DNA from: JAJDIA01 sp031555145
GTDB lineage: Bacteria; Bacteroidota; Bacteroidia; Bacteroidales; Tannerellaceae
DNA length: 44,572 bases
NCBI GenBank assembly: GCA_031555145.1
Contig: JAVBUR010000088.1
Location: 1-44,572, forward strand
Reading direction: 5' to 3'
The stretch's first letter is position 1, and the number at the start of each line of letters is the position of its first letter. This document shows, piece after piece, positions 16,574 to 24,356 of this stretch. The position numbers were made by a program, and so were the translations under genes. The notes below the pieces were generated by a model. It searched no databases. It had not been told where the DNA came from and saw only the letters and a list, made by a program, of their open reading frames with translations.

Positions 16574-18358
16574 ATGAAAAAGACTATTCTCTTTTACGCC
16601 ATGCTGATGCTCGGCTTTACTGCCGTGGCGCAGCAAACCGGCCCGCTTCGGCCAGGTGACTTTATTGAATTGACCGATACGAAGCCTTTCGACAGCAAGG
16701 AAGTGTGGAACCGTATGCCGCAAACCGTCCAATTCAGTTGGGCGACGACCGATGTGCGATATCCGAAACGGAGTATCCCTGCCATTCAGAAAACAACCCG
16801 CTGGCAAGCCAAAGCCTGGAAAGGCGAACGGGTGAATGCCCAGGCGCTGCTCTGGACCAAACGCGATATTGTGGATGCCAAACTGACCGTGAGCGATTTT
16901 CGGAACGGTTCGTCCGTGATCCCGGCATCGGATGCCAACGCCTATTTCATGCGCTATGTCATGACCGACGAATTGAGCAAGGATGGCAAGACCGGTTGCG
17001 GCCATCGGCCAAACACAGCCGATTGGGATTCTACCGCTGTCGCTGATATGCTCGACATCCTTCCCTTGCATGATATACAGGCTTGCACCACGCAGCCGGT
17101 ATGGTTGAACGTCCGGGTGCCGCGCGATGCGAAAGCAGGAACCTATAAAGGTACACTGACGATATCCGGCAAAAGCTTTGCTGCAATGACGCTTCAGGTA
17201 GAGATCAACGTGCTCAACCGTACACTGCCCGAACCAAAAGAGTGGGCTTTCCACCTCGACTTTTGGCAGAATCCGTATGCTGTAGCACGTTATTATAATG
17301 TCCCGCTGTGGAGCAAGGAGCACTTCGATGCCATGCGCCCCGTGATGAAGATGCTGGCTGATATGGGACAGAAGGTGATCACCACCACCATTATGCACAA
17401 ACCTTGGGCCGGACAGACCTACGACCACTTCGACAGCATGGTCGGTAAGACAAAAAAACTCGACGGCTCGTGGGAATATGACTATACGGTATTCGACAAA
17501 TGGGTGACGTTTATGATGAACGAAATCGGTATCGACAAGCAGATCAGTTGTTACACCATGATCCCTTGGGCGCTCAGCTTCGACTACTATGACCAGGCCA
17601 CCAGCCGTGTGCTTTACGTGGAAGCCAAACCGGGCGACGCCCTGTATAATACCTACTGGGGAACATTCCTCAAAGACTTTGCCCGCCACCTGAAACAAAA
17701 GGGATGGTTTGACAAAGCAGTCATTTCTATGGACGAACGCGGTCTGCAACCCATGATCGAAGCCATCAAAGTGATTAAGAATGCCGATCCCGCATTCAAA
17801 ATATCGCTGGCCGGTAATTATCACAAAGAGATCGAAGGCGACCTCTATGATTACTGCCTGGCTTACGGACAGAACTTCACCCCCGAAGAAAAAGCCCGCC
17901 GCGACAAGGAAGGCAAGATCAGCACCGTCTATACCTGCTGCTCGGAACCGCTGCCCAACCTCTTTACCTTCTCTCCGCCCGCCGAATCCACCTGGACCAT
18001 CTGGCATGCGGCAGGTGGTAACTACGACGGCTACCTCCGTTGGTCGTTCAATGCCTGGACAGCCGATCCGTTGCGCGACACCCGCTTCCGTACCTGGGCT
18101 GCCGGCGACTGCTTTATGATATATCCGGGACCCGAGATAGGTACTGTCCGCAGCAGCATGCGCTACGAACGTATTGCCGAAGGCGTACAGGATATGGAAA
18201 AAATCCGTATCCTCCGCGAAGAATTCACTGCCAAAGGGCAGCCAACGAAGCTGGATAAGCTCAATGAAATGGTCGCCCGCTTTGTCCCCGACCAGCTCAC
18301 CCCGGACAACGCCGCCCAAATGGTGAACGAAGCCCGCCGGTTGCTGAATAGCTTCTGA
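16574..18358 (+). CDS. GH123-like glycoside hydrolase (probable beta-N-acetylgalactosaminidase)
   Basis: An exported 594-residue enzyme (signal peptide ending FTAVAQQ) with the DUF4091/GH123 catalytic domain. An N-terminal beta-sandwich (about 20-220, with WLNVRVPRDAKAGTYKGTLTI) precedes a TIM-barrel domain (about 225-540). The substrate-assisted Asp-Glu pair is D387-E388 in ISMDERGLQPM. Near the end lie WSFNAWTADPLRDTRFRTWAAGDCFMIYPGP and a helical tail. Characterised GH123 enzymes release GalNAc from glycosphingolipid-type glycans, so a host-glycan substrate is plausible. It starts 70 bases after the radical SAM gene on the same strand and may share its transcript. No SusCD pair lies beside it. 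Confidence 0.85.
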   Translation: MKKTILFYAMLMLGFTAVAQQTGPLRPGDFIELTDTKPFDSKEVWNRMPQTVQFSWATTDVRYPKRSIPAIQKTTRWQAKAWKGERVNAQALLWTKRDIVDAKLTVSDFRNGSSVIPASDANAYFMRYVMTDELSKDGKTGCGHRPNTADWDSTAVADMLDILPLHDIQACTTQPVWLNVRVPRDAKAGTYKGTLTISGKSFAAMTLQVEINVLNRTLPEPKEWAFHLDFWQNPYAVARYYNVPLWSKEHFDAMRPVMKMLADMGQKVITTTIMHKPWAGQTYDHFDSMVGKTKKLDGSWEYDYTVFDKWVTFMMNEIGIDKQISCYTMIPWALSFDYYDQATSRVLYVEAKPGDALYNTYWGTFLKDFARHLKQKGWFDKAVISMDERGLQPMIEAIKVIKNADPAFKISLAGNYHKEIEGDLYDYCLAYGQNFTPEEKARRDKEGKISTVYTCCSEPLPNLFTFSPPAESTWTIWHAAGGNYDGYLRWSFNAWTADPLRDTRFRTWAAGDCFMIYPGPEIGTVRSSMRYERIAEGVQDMEKIRILREEFTAKGQPTKLDKLNEMVARFVPDQLTPDNAAQMVNEARRLLNSF

Positions 18359-18377
18359 TAGGTTGATTGATACAAAT

Positions 18378-18416
18378 AAAAAGGAGTTGCCCCCCGTTTG
18401 GAGGCAACTCCTTTTT
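18378..18416. terminator. Bidirectional rho-independent terminator between convergent genes
   Basis: AAGGAGTTGCC (18381-18391) and its exact complement at 18403-18413 form an 11-bp stem, extended by A/T pairs. A T run follows on the plus strand and an A run precedes it, giving a U tail to both the GH123 and the beta-barrel transcripts. Confidence 0.85.
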
Positions 18417-18431
18417 TATTGCTTTGTTACA

Positions 18432-19337
18432 TTAAAAATGTAATTGCAGGCCGATGGATACGGGTTGTACTTTAGGGCCTTTGCCCGTTTCGAACAATCC
18501 CATGGGGGAATACTTGGCGTACATGCCGATCCAATCGTAGCCGGCCTGGAAGAGGAAGTCCATCGTCACTGGGCGGATATTCATGCCGGTATCCATCTTT
18601 TGCTTCTGCTTGTTTCCGGTTTCATCTTTGAAAGATACGCGAGAGGAGGAGGCTGTCTTGATCACACCTACCGCACCAAAGGAAAGGAAGAAGCGATCAC
18701 CGCGTACACGTGGGCTTTGCCATTCCAGCAATACCGGGATGGTGAGGCTGGTGATATTCAGCTTCGATGAGCTGTAAGTGATACCTTCCGGGGCGGGAAC
18801 CAGCGTGGTGATACCGTTGACTTCCTTGAAGTAAGCATTCTCGTCGAGGCGGTAACGGCTCCAACGCATACCGACTCCGGTTACCAATGCCCAGTTGTAC
18901 TGGCGGGAGAGACGGAAACTCTTCTCCATAAAGTTGAGGTTGTATTCGAGCGATTTCCCGCTATCGAGTGATACGCCGTTGATATCATTGACGTTTGTTC
19001 CGTCGGCAAAGTTGGCAAACCCCATACCGAAACCCGCCCAGTGTCCCGAGAAACCACGGTTCCACTTCGGCAACGGGATGGTGATGGCGTTGGCCGAGCG
19101 GCGGCGTTCGAAACTTTTCCCGTCTTGGTAGTGGCCTTCGAATACAAGTGCGCTTTCCACTTCTCCGTCGTTGGTTGTTATCTCATATACTCTGACTTTC
19201 GTGCGGTCGCCGTCGTCGCGTATCTCGATTCGTTTATTGTCTACAGTGATGGTGGTATCAGGCACGATGGGTGTTATGCCTGCCGCTTGCAGCGTGAAGG
19301 CGATGCATAACGCGATGCTTACAAGAAATTTCTTCAT
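18432..19337 (-). CDS. Outer-membrane beta-barrel protein
   Basis: A 301-residue exported protein with signal peptide MKKFLVSIALCIAFTLQAAG. The first third (about 25-100) is polar with paired acidic/basic strands; from about 105 it is a run of amphipathic beta-strands with aromatic girdles (GHWAGFGMGFANF, YNWALVTGVGMRWSRYRLDE, RFFLSFGAVGVIK), ending PVSIGLQLHF with the C-terminal Phe typical of barrel proteins. This resembles the OMP_b-brl family of Bacteroidota. It is the last gene of a sigma/membrane protein/exported protein/barrel operon, so it is probably a target or a sensor of that sigma factor. Cargo unknown. Confidence 0.8.
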   Translation of the reverse strand: MKKFLVSIALCIAFTLQAAGITPIVPDTTITVDNKRIEIRDDGDRTKVRVYEITTNDGEVESALVFEGHYQDGKSFERRRSANAITIPLPKWNRGFSGHWAGFGMGFANFADGTNVNDINGVSLDSGKSLEYNLNFMEKSFRLSRQYNWALVTGVGMRWSRYRLDENAYFKEVNGITTLVPAPEGITYSSSKLNITSLTIPVLLEWQSPRVRGDRFFLSFGAVGVIKTASSSRVSFKDETGNKQKQKMDTGMNIRPVTMDFLFQAGYDWIGMYAKYSPMGLFETGKGPKVQPVSIGLQLHF

Positions 19338-19368
19338 TTTCGTATGTATTTGATGTTAATAGACAGAT

Positions 19369-19824
19369 TTATTGGGCAAAGAGGAGTGTGATCAGGTCGT
19401 CGCTATCAAGATCACCTTCGATATAGACCAGGGTGATGACTCCTTTCTTGCTGACCTTGAAGAGGACGAAACGGTTCACGTCGGCATCCTTGCCGGGAAG
19501 CTGGTAGTAGGCGGAGATAATACCGCCGTCGTCGGTTACTTCCTTGATCTTCCGCGCTCCTTTCTGATCTGCTTCAAGGCATTTGCGGATGAAACGTAAC
19601 GCTTCGGGGTCGTCCTTGATCGTGATGCTCTTGTAGTGTTTCATGTTGTAGGTTTCCAGCATTTCGTTGGAGAGCTCCACCATGGTGACGTTGCGCTTTT
19701 TGCCGTAGCGGCTGAATACTTCCTGGATACTCAGGTCTTTCTGATTCTCTATGGCCTGTAGGTGCACCGGCAGGATGCAGCCGATAAGGAACAGGATCGT
19801 AAGTGTATATGCTAACTTCTTCAT
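19369..19824 (-). CDS. Small exported protein, DUF4252/DUF6108-like
   Basis: About 151 residues with signal peptide MKKLAYTLTILFLIGCILPVHLQA. The mature protein contains SIQEVFSRYGKKRNVTMVELSNEML, IKDDPEALRFIRKCLEADQKGARKI and a C-terminal strand-rich part (VNRFVLFKVSKKGVITLVYIEGDL). This pattern resembles short DUFs that accompany ECF sigma operons in Bacteroidota, but I cannot assign the family with certainty. An ATG three codons upstream (19833) is an alternative start. The CILPV segment is not a convincing lipobox, because the Cys falls early within the hydrophobic core. Function unknown. Confidence 0.75.
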   Translation of the reverse strand: MKKLAYTLTILFLIGCILPVHLQAIENQKDLSIQEVFSRYGKKRNVTMVELSNEMLETYNMKHYKSITIKDDPEALRFIRKCLEADQKGARKIKEVTDDGGIISAYYQLPGKDADVNRFVLFKVSKKGVITLVYIEGDLDSDDLITLLFAQ

Positions 19825-19840
19825 TTCGTACATGTGTTAT

Positions 19841-20356
19841 TTAGTCGTCTTCGCTGAATAAGGAACCCAGTTCTTTTAATTGGTTTTTAATAATCTCATT
19901 GTCTTCTGCTTCTTCTGTTTTTGGCAGGTAGTTGCTCGCCGGTTCGGCTACGTCCTGGAGGGCATCAAAAGCCATCTTGCGTACCGTATGCATATCGGTA
20001 TAGCAGCGGCCGTTGATCACCACATAGTTGCCCGAACAGAAACGGGTGCTGGTGGGGTTGAACCAGTAGTTGAGTCCGAGCAGCAAGAGGAAGGAGGCAG
20101 CCACACCCGACAAGATGTACAACATCCCATGCACGCGATGTTGCTTCCTGGTAATGGTGGGAAGCGTAACCTCCTTCTGTTCTTTTCCTTTTTCCTTTTC
20201 GGAGGCAATCTCCTGGTTGAAGTAGGCAAACAGCGGGCGGTAGACTTCGTATTCCGGCGGTACCTTTCCGGCGGCGAAGTGGGTGCGGAGCTGTTCTTCT
20301 TCGGCAGCCGAGGTTTCCCCTTCAAAATATTTCGTAAGCAGCTCTTCTAAATTCAT
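19841..20356 (-). CDS. Single-pass membrane protein, putative anti-sigma factor
   Basis: A 171-residue protein with a soluble N-terminal region (MNLEELLTKYFEGETSAAEEEQLRTHF, a pattern shared with anti-sigma N-termini in this phylum), a charged linker, one membrane segment (MLYILSGVAASFLLLLGLNYWF, about 77-98) and a short periplasmic tail. It lacks the FecR domain. It starts 3 bases after the stop of the upstream sigma-factor gene, which strongly suggests it controls that factor. The role rests on topology and position rather than on a recognised domain. Confidence 0.75.
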   Translation of the reverse strand: MNLEELLTKYFEGETSAAEEEQLRTHFAAGKVPPEYEVYRPLFAYFNQEIASEKEKGKEQKEVTLPTITRKQHRVHGMLYILSGVAASFLLLLGLNYWFNPTSTRFCSGNYVVINGRCYTDMHTVRKMAFDALQDVAEPASNYLPKTEEAEDNEIIKNQLKELGSLFSEDD

Positions 20357-20359
20357 ACC

Positions 20360-20857
20360 TTATTGTATAATGGTGAGGTATTGTTCGCGTATCTTTTTTC
20401 GTGCCCGTGAGAGGTTGGAGCGTACGGCTTCGACTTGCGTACCGGTGATCTCCGCGATCTCATTCAGTTCGTAACCTTCGACGTCTTTCATCCGGATGAT
20501 GGTCTGCTGCAACGAGGGCAGTTGTTCGATCAGGCGGCGGATGAGGGTGACGGCATCGGTGGCCTCCAGTTGTTCGGCGGGGTTCCGGGTTCCCGAGTCG
20601 AGGCGCAGGAGTTCGGTTTCATCGCCGTAGGTCTTTCGTCCTTTCAGTTTGTCGAGCGCCAGGTTCTTCGTCATCGTCACCGCCAGCGCCTCCACGCTTT
20701 TATACGCGTCGAGCGTATCGCGGATATGCCAGAGTTTGAGGAAAATTTCCTGCACTACATCCTCGGCGTCGGCTTCATTTTCGAGCAGCCTGCAGGCGAT
20801 GTGCGTCAATCTTTCCCGGAGTGGTACGACAGTTATTTTGAACGCTTCGAGCTCCAT
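20360..20857 (-). CDS. ECF-type RNA polymerase sigma factor (second system)
   Basis: A 165-residue ECF sigma factor. Region 2 is about 5-75 (RLTHIACRLLENEADAEDVVQEIFLKLWHIRD) and region 4 about 105-160 (LPSLQQTIIRMKDVEGYELNEIAEITGTQVEAVRSNLSRARKKIREQ). The ATG at 20857 is chosen because the family motif starts at once (MELEAFKITVVPLRERL). An upstream in-frame ATG at 20893 would add 12 hydrophobic residues without family similarity. It heads a four-gene minus-strand operon and has no SusCD pair nearby, so it probably controls envelope genes rather than a glycan locus. Confidence 0.9.
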   Translation of the reverse strand: MELEAFKITVVPLRERLTHIACRLLENEADAEDVVQEIFLKLWHIRDTLDAYKSVEALAVTMTKNLALDKLKGRKTYGDETELLRLDSGTRNPAEQLEATDAVTLIRRLIEQLPSLQQTIIRMKDVEGYELNEIAEITGTQVEAVRSNLSRARKKIREQYLTIIQ

Positions 20858-21012
20858 GTTATTGAATAGACGACAAAGGAAAGAAAACATCACCTGATAG
20901 GATGCACTTTTCTGCTTTTAATGATTTTTAGTTCTGTTATCACATAAATCTGTTCTGTTTTTTGCGAATACAGAAAAGGTTTCCGTATAGTTGCTTTGTA
21001 AATGAAGGATAT

Positions 21013-21282
21013 ATGATTATCACTTTCGAAAAGGAATACCTGCGTGATTTGTACGAAACCGGAAAGACTACGGATAAAAAGTACCGTTTCCAACCGGATG
21101 TGCTAAAAAGGTACAAGAAATGCATCAAAACCCTCGAAATGGCTGGAAGAGTGGAGGATTTATTTGTGATCAGTTCATTGAATGACGAAGTCCTGAAGGG
21201 CCATAAATATGGCATCTCTTCTATACAAGTCAATAATCAATACCGGATTGACTTTTTATACAAGAGGGTTTCAGTATTTTGA
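21013..21282 (+). pseudogene. Truncated HigB/RelE-like toxin remnant without antitoxin
   Basis: The 89-codon frame opens MIITFEKEYLRDLYETGKTTDKKYRFQP and continues to YGISSIQVNNQYRIDFLYKRVSVF, closely like the HigB-type toxins of Bacteroidota. Those are normally a little over 100 residues and end in a conserved segment resembling ICNIxELSNHY, which is missing here. A Shine-Dalgarno-like GAAGGA lies just before the ATG; a longer start at 20962 has no support. No HigA antitoxin follows: the next gene is a response regulator 40 bases on, whose promoter overlaps the end of this frame. Most likely an inactivated relic, though a short expressed protein cannot be excluded. Confidence 0.65.
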
Positions 21283-21295
21283 CAGAATCTTTCCG

Positions 21296-21303
21296 TAACT
21301 TTG
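21296..21303 (+). promoter_or_regulatory. -7 element of the response regulator/kinase operon
   Basis: TAACTTTG matches TAnnTTTG exactly, 20 bases before the ATG at 21323. A TTTTG at about 21277-21281 lies somewhat too close for an ideal -33 site. Confidence 0.5.
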
Positions 21304-21322
21304 TGCTAAAGGCCTATTTTGT

Positions 21323-22006
21323 ATGAAGATACTGATTGTGGAAGATGAAGATTCGTTGCGTGAAGTGATGAGCCGTTCACTGGAGAAGGAACGTTTCATC
21401 GTTGAAACGGCTGCCAACTATCAGGAGGCGTTGTTTAAGATCAACGACTACGATTACGATTGTGTGGTGCTCGACATCATGCTCCCCGGTGGTAGTGGCT
21501 TATCTATTCTTGAAGAATTGAAGCGGATGCGCAAGAAAGAAAGTGTGATCATTATCTCTGCCAAAGATTCAGTGGATGATAAAGTGACCGGGCTGAACCT
21601 GGGTGCTGACGACTATCTTACCAAACCTTTCCACCTGGCCGAACTGCATGCCCGGGTCAAATCGTTGATCCGCCGGAAGCAGCAAGACGGCGAGCTTTCC
21701 CTTTCCCTCGACAACCTCATGATCTATCCCGACCGCCATGCCGTCTATGTGGAGGGCGAAGAACTGACATTGAACCGCAAAGAGTTCGACCTGCTCTACT
21801 ACTTCGTGGCCAACCCCGACCGGTTGATCAGCAAGACGGCCCTCGCCGAATCCGTCTGGGGCGACTATATCGACCAGGCTGACAGCTACGACTTTATCTA
21901 CAGCCAGGTCAAGAACCTGCGTAAGAAACTGAAAGCGGCAGGCGCCCGTGTCGAGGTCCGTGCGGTGTATGGTTTCGGTTATAAAATGGTACACGACGAC
22001 GTATGA
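21323..22006 (+). CDS. OmpR/PhoB-family response regulator
   Basis: A 227-residue DNA-binding response regulator. The receiver domain (1-115) has the acidic pocket VEDED and the phosphoacceptor D51 in VVLDIMLPGGSG, with the conserved Lys in DDYLTKPF. The effector domain (about 130-225) is a winged helix: LTLNRKEFDLLYYFVANPDRLISKTALAESVW and the wing YGFGYKMV. The kinase gene overlaps its end by 4 bases (ATGA), so the two form a translationally coupled pair. Likely targets are the two downstream PepSY-like genes, by position only. Confidence 0.95.
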   Translation: MKILIVEDEDSLREVMSRSLEKERFIVETAANYQEALFKINDYDYDCVVLDIMLPGGSGLSILEELKRMRKKESVIIISAKDSVDDKVTGLNLGADDYLTKPFHLAELHARVKSLIRRKQQDGELSLSLDNLMIYPDRHAVYVEGEELTLNRKEFDLLYYFVANPDRLISKTALAESVWGDYIDQADSYDFIYSQVKNLRKKLKAAGARVEVRAVYGFGYKMVHDDV

Positions 22007-23295
22007 AGCTGGCCTCCCACACCACCCGTAACCTGGCCCTGCCTCTGCTGTTGCTGATGGCGGTATGGGCGTGCGTCTTCTATTTCCTTATCCTGCACGA
22101 AGTGAATGATGAAACGAACGACAGCCTGCGCAACTACAAAGAGATCATCATCCGCCGGGCTTTGTCGGACAGTACCTACCTGCAAGGGAGTAAAGATATC
22201 ATGACCCGTTATGCGATCCGTGAAATACCTGCCGCAGAAGCCCGCCTGTCGTCAGACGAGATCTTTGACTCCACCCAATACATCGAGATGGAGCGTGAAG
22301 ACGAGCCCGTCCGTGTGCTACGTACACATTTCCGGACATCCGACGGACGGTTCTATGAACTCACCCTCTCCCTCTCCACCCTGGAGAAAGAAGACCTGAT
22401 GGAAAAAGTGCTTTGGTCTATCCTCGGTCTGTATGTACTCCTGCTGGCCTGCATACTGGCAGTCTCCCATGGCGTATTCCGCAAAACCCTGCGTCCGCTC
22501 TACCTTCTGCTTGATTGGATGAACCGTTATCATCCTGCCCAACCACTCCCCCCGTTGCAAAACGATACGACGGTAGACGAGTTCAATACCCTCAACGCTG
22601 CCTTTATGGAAGCCGCTACGCGTAATGCCCGCGTCTATGAACAGCAAAAGCAACTGATTGAAAATGCCTCCCACGAACTCCAGACTCCCCTGGCCGTCTG
22701 CCTGAACAAACTGGAACTGCTCAGCGAACACCCCGGTTGCACTGAAGAGCAACTGGCCGAAATAGATAGCCTCCATCATTCGCTGCAAGGCATTGTCCGG
22801 ATGAATCGTTCTCTGCTACTGCTCTCGCGCATAGAGAACGGGCAATATCCGGATGTGGCAGAAGTGTCGGTCACCCATAAAACAGAACACCTGTTGGCCG
22901 AGTTTGCCGAGATATATGAAGAAAAGGAGATACAGGTACATTCCCTTTACAAGGCCGAACTGCATTGGCGGATGAACGACGAGCTGGCCGGCATCCTTCT
23001 CCGGAACCTGCTTAAGAACGCCTTTGTCCACAATACTCCGCAAGGTGAGATCTATCTGGACATCACCCCGCACCGCCTGCGTATAGAAAACACCAGCGAC
23101 AGCGGCGAACTGGATCGTGAAAAACTTTTTCGCCGCTTCGGCCGGCAATCCTCCCGCCCGGGTTCGACCGGACTGGGATTGGCGCTCGTGAAGTCGATCG
23201 CTTCGCTGTATAATATCCGTATCACATACGTTTATAACGGAAGGCATTGCTTTGAACTGGCCTTCGGTGCTACGGCGTCCTCTTCTTCGCTATAA
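22003..23295 (+). CDS. Sensor histidine kinase
   Basis: A 430-residue inner-membrane kinase. The first membrane segment spans about 10-32 (ALPLLLLMAVWACVFYFLIL), a periplasmic sensor about 33-135, and the second segment about 140-162 (ILGLYVLLLACILAVSHGVF). The dimerisation domain carries the phosphoacceptor H224 in ENASHELQTPLAV. The ATPase domain has the N box LLRNLLKNAFVHN and the G box STGLGLALVKSIASLY. A HAMP domain is not clearly recognisable. The signal is unknown; the downstream PepSY-like exported proteins could act as periplasmic partners. Confidence 0.93.
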   Translation: MKLASHTTRNLALPLLLLMAVWACVFYFLILHEVNDETNDSLRNYKEIIIRRALSDSTYLQGSKDIMTRYAIREIPAAEARLSSDEIFDSTQYIEMEREDEPVRVLRTHFRTSDGRFYELTLSLSTLEKEDLMEKVLWSILGLYVLLLACILAVSHGVFRKTLRPLYLLLDWMNRYHPAQPLPPLQNDTTVDEFNTLNAAFMEAATRNARVYEQQKQLIENASHELQTPLAVCLNKLELLSEHPGCTEEQLAEIDSLHHSLQGIVRMNRSLLLLSRIENGQYPDVAEVSVTHKTEHLLAEFAEIYEEKEIQVHSLYKAELHWRMNDELAGILLRNLLKNAFVHNTPQGEIYLDITPHRLRIENTSDSGELDREKLFRRFGRQSSRPGSTGLGLALVKSIASLYNIRITYVYNGRHCFELAFGATASSSSL

Positions 23296-23366
23296 ATACG
23301 ATTATTTGTTGCTTACCGAAACGTGCGAAGTGCTATATTCCTAAATCTTTCCTGATTGTCGTCGTT

Positions 23367-23393
23367 CCTTTGTATAAACTTTTAATACAAAGG
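23367..23393. promoter_or_regulatory. 9-bp inverted repeat at the PepSY gene start
   Basis: CCTTTGTAT (23367-23375) and ATACAAAGG (23385-23393) are perfect complements separated by 9 bases. The left arm overlaps a possible -7 element (TTCCTTTG) and the right arm contains the AAAGGA ribosome-binding site of the gene at 23397. It may be an operator for the upstream response regulator or an RBS-masking hairpin. Confidence 0.4.
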
Positions 23394-23396
23394 ACT

Positions 23397-23831
23397 ATGA
23401 AACAGTTAGCATTTCTATTGATCGCGCTATGGATCACCACTCCGATGGGAGCCATTGGAGATAAGGTAACAACAGATGTCACCCAGTTACCGGAAGAATG
23501 TCGCATGTTTATCGGCAAATATTACCAGGATGCGCCGATAGCCCATATCGAAATCGATAAAATATTGTGGTGGGATTCGGGCTACGAAGTGATCCTGACA
23601 GATGGTACCAGCATTGAGTTCAACGCCTCCGGCGAATGGAAGGATATCGAAGGTAATCGGCCGGTTCCGGCAGGCCTTATCCCTGGCTTTATCCGCGAAT
23701 ATGTGCATGAACTTTATCCGACCCTGATCGTGCATGCCATCGAAAAAGATCGGGGGGAGTACAGCATCGAACTCTCCAACGGCCTTGAACTAACCTTCAA
23801 CCATAAAGGCAAATTGGTAGAGGTGGATTGA
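23397..23831 (+). CDS. Exported PepSY-like (DUF2874) protein
   Basis: A 144-residue exported protein, signal peptide MKQLAFLLIALWITTPMGAIG. The mature part has the two-repeat pattern of PepSY-like proteins: LPEECRMFIGKYYQDAPIAHIEIDK, then GYEVILTDGTSIEFNASGEW and VPAGLIPGFIREYVHELYPTLIVHAIEKDRGEYSIELSNGLELTFNHKGKLVEVD. Such proteins often sit behind two-component systems in Bacteroides and relatives and are thought to act in the periplasm, with no defined reaction. The ATG at 23397 gives the signal peptide directly; an upstream TTG is rejected. Confidence 0.88.
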   Translation: MKQLAFLLIALWITTPMGAIGDKVTTDVTQLPEECRMFIGKYYQDAPIAHIEIDKILWWDSGYEVILTDGTSIEFNASGEWKDIEGNRPVPAGLIPGFIREYVHELYPTLIVHAIEKDRGEYSIELSNGLELTFNHKGKLVEVD

Positions 23832-23861
23832 ATCTCCTCGGGTATTAACAGTATAAAACAA

Positions 23862-24356
23862 ATGAGTATGAAAACGAACAAACTTTTTCTGACCCTTGCC
23901 ACCGGCTGTCTCCTGACAACAGCCACAGGATGTGACAACGACGACAACTACCTGCCAGACAATGCAGTAGTTGTATCCTTCAATGCCAAATACCCCGAGG
24001 CCAAGCGAGTGGAATGGGAAAACAAGAAAGGCTATCTGGTTGCCGACTTCATATGGGAAACCAACGAAACCGAAGCTTGGTTCGACTCCGACGGCAACTG
24101 GCTGTTGACTGAAACCGACATCCGGTCCGACAAATTGCCCATGGCGATTCAGCGTGCATTCGTTGCCAGCTCTTATGCCACCTGGAAGGTGGAAGATGTA
24201 GATATGCTGACCCGCCCTGATGCCGCAACCATCTATGTGATCGAAGTGGAAAAAGGCGAAAAGGAGGTCGACCTCTATTATGCCGAAGACGGCTCCCTAC
24301 TCAAAGAAGTGAATGACAGCGGCAACGCTGACTATGAACCCTCAGCCATCCCGTAA
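23862..24356 (+). CDS. PepSY-like lipoprotein
   Basis: A 164-residue lipoprotein, 30 bases after the previous PepSY-like gene. The signal peptide ends in a lipobox-like TATGC (Cys about residue 24), followed by DNDDN, an acidic +2 region. The body repeats the PepSY-like pattern (VVVSFNAKYPEAKRVEWENKKGYLVADF; EAWFDSDGNWLLTETDI; VDLYYAEDGSLLKEV). It is probably a paralogue of the upstream gene in the same response-regulator operon. Localisation to an outer or inner membrane leaflet is inferred; function unknown. Confidence 0.87.
   Translation: MSMKTNKLFLTLATGCLLTTATGCDNDDNYLPDNAVVVSFNAKYPEAKRVEWENKKGYLVADFIWETNETEAWFDSDGNWLLTETDIRSDKLPMAIQRAFVASSYATWKVEDVDMLTRPDAATIYVIEVEKGEKEVDLYYAEDGSLLKEVNDSGNADYEPSAIP

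Noticed and set aside
16553..18319. A 588-codon open frame on the minus strand opposite the GH123-like gene
   Set aside because: It mirrors the plus-strand gene codon by codon, has no signal, domain or ribosome site, and the plus-strand product has clear GH123 features. Long antisense frames are common in genes of this composition.
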